This document shows positions 5,326 through 8,444 of a DNA stretch of 8,444 nucleotides, in pieces. A program made the position numbers and the translations under genes. How positions within the stretch are numbered: position 1 is the stretch's first letter; the number at the start of each line of letters is the position of its first letter. This DNA comes from Treponema sp. (lineage in GTDB: Bacteria; Spirochaetota; Spirochaetia; Treponematales; Breznakiellaceae): the NCBI GenBank assembly GCA_031288005.1, contig JAITSE010000084.1, positions 1 through 8,444 on the forward strand, in the 5' to 3' direction. Below the pieces are notes generated by a model. The model saw nothing but the letters and a program-made list of their open reading frames with translations. It did not search any database and was not told the DNA's origin.

Positions 5326-6861
5326 ATGAAAGATAGGGAACGGGACGGGCTGGAAATGCTGTATGAAATTTCTGGACTCCTTTCCTCCGGGCAGCCTGAA
5401 CTGGAAATCGAAACAATTCTCAAATTGGTTTTGGCAAAAATTGCTGGTCGGCTCGGCATTATCCGAGGGATGATTACAATTCTAAACCGGAACAATGGTG
5501 AAATCGCCATTGCCGAAGCGTGGGGCCTGGACAGCCCTCAGCGGAGCAAGGGCCGCTACTCCATGGGTGAAGGAATCACAGGCAGGGTCATCGAAACCGG
5601 AAACCCCGTGGTCATAAGGAGAATCGCCGATGAACCTCTTTTCCTCAACCGTACAGGAGCGCGGAAAGAAGCCGAGACGAGGGATATTTCCTTTATCTGC
5701 GTCCCGGTTAGCGCAAACGCCGAAGTCATAGGCGCCATCGGCATTGATATTCCATATACCCAGGTAAACCCTGACTACGAGGTACAAATCCTCACAATCG
5801 CGGCCGTATCGATTTTTCAGGTAGTGCGGCTCCACCAGATACGAACCGAGGAGATGGAGGCCGTTAAAGCCGAGAATTCCAGGCTCCGGGCGCAGCTTCG
5901 CATGGAGATGCAGACCCGTTACAAGGCGGCTTCCTATGTGATCGGCAATTCCAAAATTATGCTGGACCTCTATCTTAGGATAGAGCAAGTAAGCGGAACT
6001 AACGCGACGGTGCTCCTGCTCGGCGAAAGCGGCGTTGGAAAGGAGCGCATTGCCCAGGCCGTCCACTATACTTCTCACCGGGCCGGCAAGCCCTTTATTA
6101 AGGTAAACTGCGCTGCCATCCCGGAGACCCTGATCGAGTCAAGCCTTTTCGGACATGAAAAGGGGGCTTTTACCGGCGCATCAGCCCAGCGTAAGGGCTA
6201 TTTTGAGCAGGCCGGCTACGGAACCATTTTCCTGGACGAGATTGCCGAACTTCCACTTCCTTCCCAAACAAAGCTGCTCCGTGTTCTCCAAGAGCGGGAA
6301 TTCGAGCGTATCGGGGGCAGCGAAACGGTAAAGGTTGATATCAGAATAATCGCCGCCACTAACCGGGACCTCCAGAAACTTATCGATGAAGGAAAATTCA
6401 GGGAGGACCTCTACTACCGCCTCAGCGTATTCCCTCTGGTGATCCCTCCGCTGCGGGAGAGGAAAACCGACATTATGCTCTTGGCGGATCACTTTGTGGA
6501 AAAAATAGCCGCCCGGAACGGCAAAACGATCCGCAGTATTTCTCCCGAAGCTGTACGCCTTATGAATTCTTATTCCTGGCCTGGAAACGTGCGTGAACTG
6601 GAGAACTGTATCGAGCGGGCGGTGATCCTCTCCACCGACGGGACTATCTACAGCTACCACCTGCCGCCAAGCCTTCAAGAAAACCGGGCCGACCGGGCTG
6701 AAAAAGGGCAGACATTAAAGGGTGTTTTGGAATCCGTGGAAAAAGGTATAATCGCCGGCGAACTACGCAAAACCAGAGGGAATCTTGCCCGGGCTGCCTC
6801 CAACCTGGGGATTTCAGAGCGGGTCATGGGTCTCCGGGCCGTAAAGTATGGCCTAAAGTAA
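5326..6861 (+). CDS. nifA: NifA-type sigma-54-dependent transcriptional activator
   Basis: This 511-residue enhancer-binding protein activates sigma-54 RNA polymerase. Domain order is an N-terminal GAF sensor (about 10-165), a charged helical linker (about 170-200) and a AAA+ domain (about 205-435). The AAA+ domain has Walker A GESGVGKE (233-240), the sigma-54 contact loop GAFTGA (280-285), Walker B GTIFLDE (299-305), [10 protein letters not shown] (340-349), FREDLYYRL (358-366) and [10 protein letters not shown] (418-427). A Fis-type helix-turn-helix (484-507) includes SERVMGLR...KYG, typical of NifA proteins from anaerobes. The interdomain linker has no cysteine, so the Cys-motif oxygen sensing of rhizobial NifA is not expected. 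ATG 5326 was chosen; a TTG at 5308 just after an in-frame stop would add six residues. Only a weak TTGAAC/TAACTT promoter (5288-5317) is visible. A different sigma-54 regulator remains possible because no nif structural gene is in view. Confidence 0.8.
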   Translation: MKDRERDGLEMLYEISGLLSSGQPELEIETILKLVLAKIAGRLGIIRGMITILNRNNGEIAIAEAWGLDSPQRSKGRYSMGEGITGRVIETGNPVVIRRIADEPLFLNRTGARKEAETRDISFICVPVSANAEVIGAIGIDIPYTQVNPDYEVQILTIAAVSIFQVVRLHQIRTEEMEAVKAENSRLRAQLRMEMQTRYKAASYVIGNSKIMLDLYLRIEQVSGTNATVLLLGESGVGKERIAQAVHYTSHRAGKPFIKVNCAAIPETLIESSLFGHEKGAFTGASAQRKGYFEQAGYGTIFLDEIAELPLPSQTKLLRVLQEREFERIGGSETVKVDIRIIAATNRDLQKLIDEGKFREDLYYRLSVFPLVIPPLRERKTDIMLLADHFVEKIAARNGKTIRSISPEAVRLMNSYSWPGNVRELENCIERAVILSTDGTIYSYHLPPSLQENRADRAEKGQTLKGVLESVEKGIIAGELRKTRGNLARAASNLGISERVMGLRAVKYGLK

Positions 6862-6867
6862 CGAAAT

Positions 6868-6920
6868 GCAAGGGGCCTTGCGGGCCCTGTGTCCCTGACG
6901 GGTCTCAAGGGTCTCAGACC
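6868..6920. repeat. Inverted repeats in the convergent gap
   Basis: The 60-bp space between the two convergent genes holds GCAAGG/CCTTGC (6868-6873 with 6876-6881), GGGCCC immediately after it, and two copies of GGGTCTCA (6900-6907 and 6910-6917), the second forming GGTC-TCA-GACC. No U-tract follows on either strand. It may act as a weak bidirectional terminator, or be another member of the GGTC-NNN-GACC repeat family seen at 200-226 and 3091-3103. Confidence 0.45.
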
Positions 6921-6921
6921 G

Positions 6922-7854
6922 CTAAAACTCCTTGTACTCTCCGGTCTGGGAAAGATCATAGCCGCCCATTATTTCAAGGTCCTGGCGGAATTCTCCTGAA
7001 CCCACATAAGAGCACACAGCTTCCACAGCGGGGCCGCCCCGTCCCGCCAGGGGAAACACAAAATCGTACCATTCCGGCTGGAGGGGAACAAATTCAATGC
7101 CGGCCATATTCGCCGCCCCGCCTTCGCAGCCACAGCCCAAATCAGCCCCGCCCCTGGCGACTATTCCGGCGCAGCTCAGGTGAGAAGCCGACTCCCGGTT
7201 ATATCCCCTTATGCCTCCACCCCTTATGCTCAAGCCCGCAAGTTTCTGGTCCAGGAGTATCCGGGTTCCGCAGCCCCGCTCCCGGTTTATCATCGTAAGC
7301 TCCGGCCTGGCAAGGTCCTTCCAGTCATGGATACCCAAGGGATTTCCTTTTTTCACATAGAAACCCTGCATACGTCCAGCCAGGCGCAGAACACCCACGG
7401 GCAGTCCAGGGAGGAGGCGGGGTATATACGGATAATTGTAAGTATCGGTTTCGGCATCCCAGAGATGGGAAGCGGTCATGCTTATCTTTCCCAGGTAGAG
7501 TGCGATGAGACTGCTGTAGCAGCCCATGTAGGAACGAAACACAGGAAGCCCGGTTTCACCGCAGATCTTTGCAAGTAGCAGATCAAGGCATCTGTCCTGT
7601 CCGCTGATGATTAGCTGGTGAATCTGAGGCGTCCCTGGGTCTGGCACTTCGGTGTTTTGCGGTCTTGGCGCTGCCTGTCCCAGTCCCGTCTTACCCTGGG
7701 CCAGATACTTTTCAATATCCGTCTGGGAAACCCGGACCTGCTTCCCCACCCTGGAGGAAGGCAGTTCCCCCCGCTTGATAAGCTCATAAACAGTATATTT
7801 TTTAATTCTAAGCTGCCGGGCCACATCCTCGGCGGTAAGCAGATTTTGTTCCAT
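6922..7854 (-). CDS. HTH regulator with PBP-like (molybdate/tungstate-type) sensor domain
   Basis: The 310-residue protein has an N-terminal excisionase/MerR-like helix-turn-helix (about 4-52, LTAEDVARQLRIKKYTVYEL and VGKQVRVSQTDIEKYL), a polar Pro/Gly-rich linker (about 53-78) and a periplasmic-binding-protein-like domain (about 82-300). Family-typical motifs are SHLWD (129-133), MINRERGCGTR (188-198), GIVARGGADLGCG (230-242) and the closing GGYDLSQTG (297-305). There is no signal peptide, so it is cytoplasmic. Relatives are transcription factors thought to bind small oxyanions, often near molybdate or tungstate transport and molybdoenzyme genes; the ligand here is inferred. The frame is open for 80 more codons upstream to 8094, but that part runs into a repeat element. 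The start at 7854 is preferred because a perfect TATAAT ends 7 nt before it; ATG 7863 would add three residues. It is convergent with nifA. Confidence 0.75.
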   Translation of the reverse strand: MEQNLLTAEDVARQLRIKKYTVYELIKRGELPSSRVGKQVRVSQTDIEKYLAQGKTGLGQAAPRPQNTEVPDPGTPQIHQLIISGQDRCLDLLLAKICGETGLPVFRSYMGCYSSLIALYLGKISMTASHLWDAETDTYNYPYIPRLLPGLPVGVLRLAGRMQGFYVKKGNPLGIHDWKDLARPELTMINRERGCGTRILLDQKLAGLSIRGGGIRGYNRESASHLSCAGIVARGGADLGCGCEGGAANMAGIEFVPLQPEWYDFVFPLAGRGGPAVEAVCSYVGSGEFRQDLEIMGGYDLSQTGEYKEF

Positions 7855-7861
7855 GTTTACC

Positions 7862-7890
7862 ATTATAAAAGGAGACGCTTCAAAACTCAA
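7862..7890 (-). promoter_or_regulatory. Strong promoter for the HTH/PBP-like regulator, probably leaderless
   Basis: On the minus strand, TTGAGT (7890-7885) and TATAAT (7867-7862) are 17 bp apart; the -35 matches 4 of 6 positions and the -10 all six. The expected transcription start, 6-8 nt after the -10, falls on or next to the ATG at 7854. There is no Shine-Dalgarno sequence. The promoter lies inside the longer open frame, which argues against translation from upstream starts. Confidence 0.6.
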
Positions 7891-8016
7891 CCACAGCGCA
7901 ATGATTCTGGCCGCGTTATACTGAAAACTGTTATCGAAATCATATCGTTTTATTATGTTCTGTTTACTTTTATCCATCAATATATGGAAGCTTTGAAAAC
8001 CCCGATCGGGTTCCCT

Positions 8017-8033
8017 CAGAAACGTAGTTTCTG
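8017..8033. repeat. 7-bp hairpin with GTA triloop
   Basis: CAGAAAC (8017-8023) and GTTTCTG (8027-8033) flank GTA. The core GAAAC-GNA-GTTTC is shared with 3135-3151. It lies in the 240-bp stretch upstream of the regulator gene, which also contains the 10-bp palindrome CCCGATCGGG at 8001-8010. Confidence 0.65.
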
Positions 8034-8070
8034 CGAGTTTCCTCGGAGAAATCAGACTAATGTCTGCCGC

Positions 8071-8219
8071 TAATTCATTGGACTTGTTCAACAACCTATT
8101 TTACTGAACCTTATCAGATTCGGGTTGTTGAACAAGTCTCGCAAAATGCTCTGCATTTTGCTGTTTTTTAAACGGAAGTTGTTCAATAACTGAAGTTGTC
8201 GAACAACTCCAATGAATTA
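8071..8219. mobile_element. MITE-like element, 149 bp with 25-bp terminal inverted repeats (copy B)
   Basis: The left end (8071-8095, starting TAATTCATTGG) and the reverse complement of the right end (8219-8195) agree at 23 of 25 positions. Both ends begin with TA, compatible with a TA target duplication of the IS630/mariner type. Inside, each terminal repeat has its own inverted partner: GACTTGTTCAACAACC (8081-8096) with its exact complement at 8123-8138, and AGTTGTTCAATAACT (8177-8191) with 8194-8208 (two G-T wobbles). A central hairpin, GCAAAATGC and GCATTTTGC around TCT (8141-8161), is followed by a T-rich tract and could terminate + strand transcripts. There is no coding capacity. A diverged relative lies at 3017-3176 in opposite orientation. 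Confidence 0.7.
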
Positions 8220-8288
8220 AGTTAAAAAATTAAAATAAATACCAATAAGTAAAGTATGGCATATAGCATTGATTTTATTCCCTTGAGG

Positions 8289-8319
8289 TTTAATACCCCG
8301 CCCCTCTGGGGCGGTTAAA
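8289..8319. repeat. REP-like GC hairpin with TCT triloop
   Basis: CCGCCCC (8298-8304) and GGGGCGG (8308-8314) flank TCT. Outside an asymmetric TACC bulge, TTTAA (8289-8293) pairs with TTAAA (8315-8319). The sequence AATACCCCGCCCCT (8292-8305) recurs exactly at 8411-8424, so the two hairpins form a same-orientation pair about 119 bp apart, as in REP-type repeats. Confidence 0.6.
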
Positions 8320-8414
8320 AAGATACAACTCCAACATATGAAACAGAGATAATGGATATTGCATATCAATGAATTGCTATTTCACAGAAGATTTCAAACA
8401 ACAATCTTAAAATA

Positions 8415-8441
8415 CCCCGCCCCTTGGGGCGGGGATTTTTT
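8415..8441 (+). terminator. Rho-independent terminator-like hairpin, possibly bidirectional
   Basis: CCCCGCCCC (8415-8423) and GGGGCGGGG (8426-8434) form a 9-bp perfect GC stem followed by A and six T residues (8436-8441). On the minus strand the same hairpin is followed by TATTTTAA, so it could also end a minus-strand gene lying beyond 8444. No + strand gene lies immediately upstream, so the minus-strand or REP-like interpretation is at least as likely. Confidence 0.6.
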
Positions 8442-8444
8442 ATT

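Larger units (their letters stand above)
8220..8444. other. AT-rich right edge without a gene
   Basis: No ORF with a ribosome binding site or recognisable product is seen. The stretch is AT-rich apart from two GC hairpins described separately. A 20-codon frame at about 8258-8320 exists only because it reads through the first hairpin. Confidence 0.5.

Noticed and set aside
5482..6078. 198-codon minus-strand ORF
   Set aside because: It is antisense to the GAF and AAA+ coding region of nifA and has no independent motif or ribosome binding site.
7855..8094. Extended 390-residue form of the HTH regulator starting at 8094
   Set aside because: The extra 80 codons begin inside the MITE-like element, contain two palindromes and the gene's own -10 box, and have no Shine-Dalgarno sequence; the DNA-binding domain starts after 7854.

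Overview
The window looks like a piece of a spirochaete genome, most likely a nitrogen-fixing, termite-gut-type Treponema. The case rests on three lipoproteins with spirochaete-style signal peptides, a NifA-type nitrogen-fixation activator of the kind found in anaerobes, moderate GC with AT-rich spacers, and a high load of short palindromic repeats. The genus is inferred from the overall pattern and not proven by any single marker.

Layout. Positions 1-198 hold a 21-bp tandem array cut by the window edge, followed by a 27-bp perfect hairpin. Two unlinked lipoprotein genes of unknown function follow on the + strand (303-1166 and 1511-2956). A possible third small ORF (2960-3073) runs into a repeat element and stops. 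Positions 3017-4157 are about 1.1 kb of palindromic repeats and AT-rich DNA with no convincing gene. Next come a lipid-anchored peptidoglycan N-acetylglucosaminidase (4158-5165), a cluster of three hairpins, and nifA (5326-6861, +). Converging on nifA across a 60-bp gap is a minus-strand regulator (7854-6922) with an excisionase/MerR-type helix-turn-helix fused to a periplasmic-binding-protein-like domain of the molybdate/tungstate-binding type. The right edge (8071-8444) has a MITE-like element with 25-bp terminal inverted repeats and two GC-rich REP/terminator hairpins.

How the genes may work together. NifA should open sigma-54 promoters of nif genes outside the window. The convergent HTH/PBP-like protein could sense an oxyanion, molybdate being the obvious candidate, which would link cofactor supply to nitrogen fixation; this link is inference. 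The glucosaminidase and the two lipoproteins are envelope proteins with no visible link to the nif regulators.

The most unusual signal is non-coding. At least ten perfect inverted repeats with unrelated stem sequences each have a loop of exactly 3 nt closed by C...G. Some are nested inside one another and some are built into a mobile-looking element. Two genes also have a perfect TATAAT so close to the start codon that leaderless transcription is likely.
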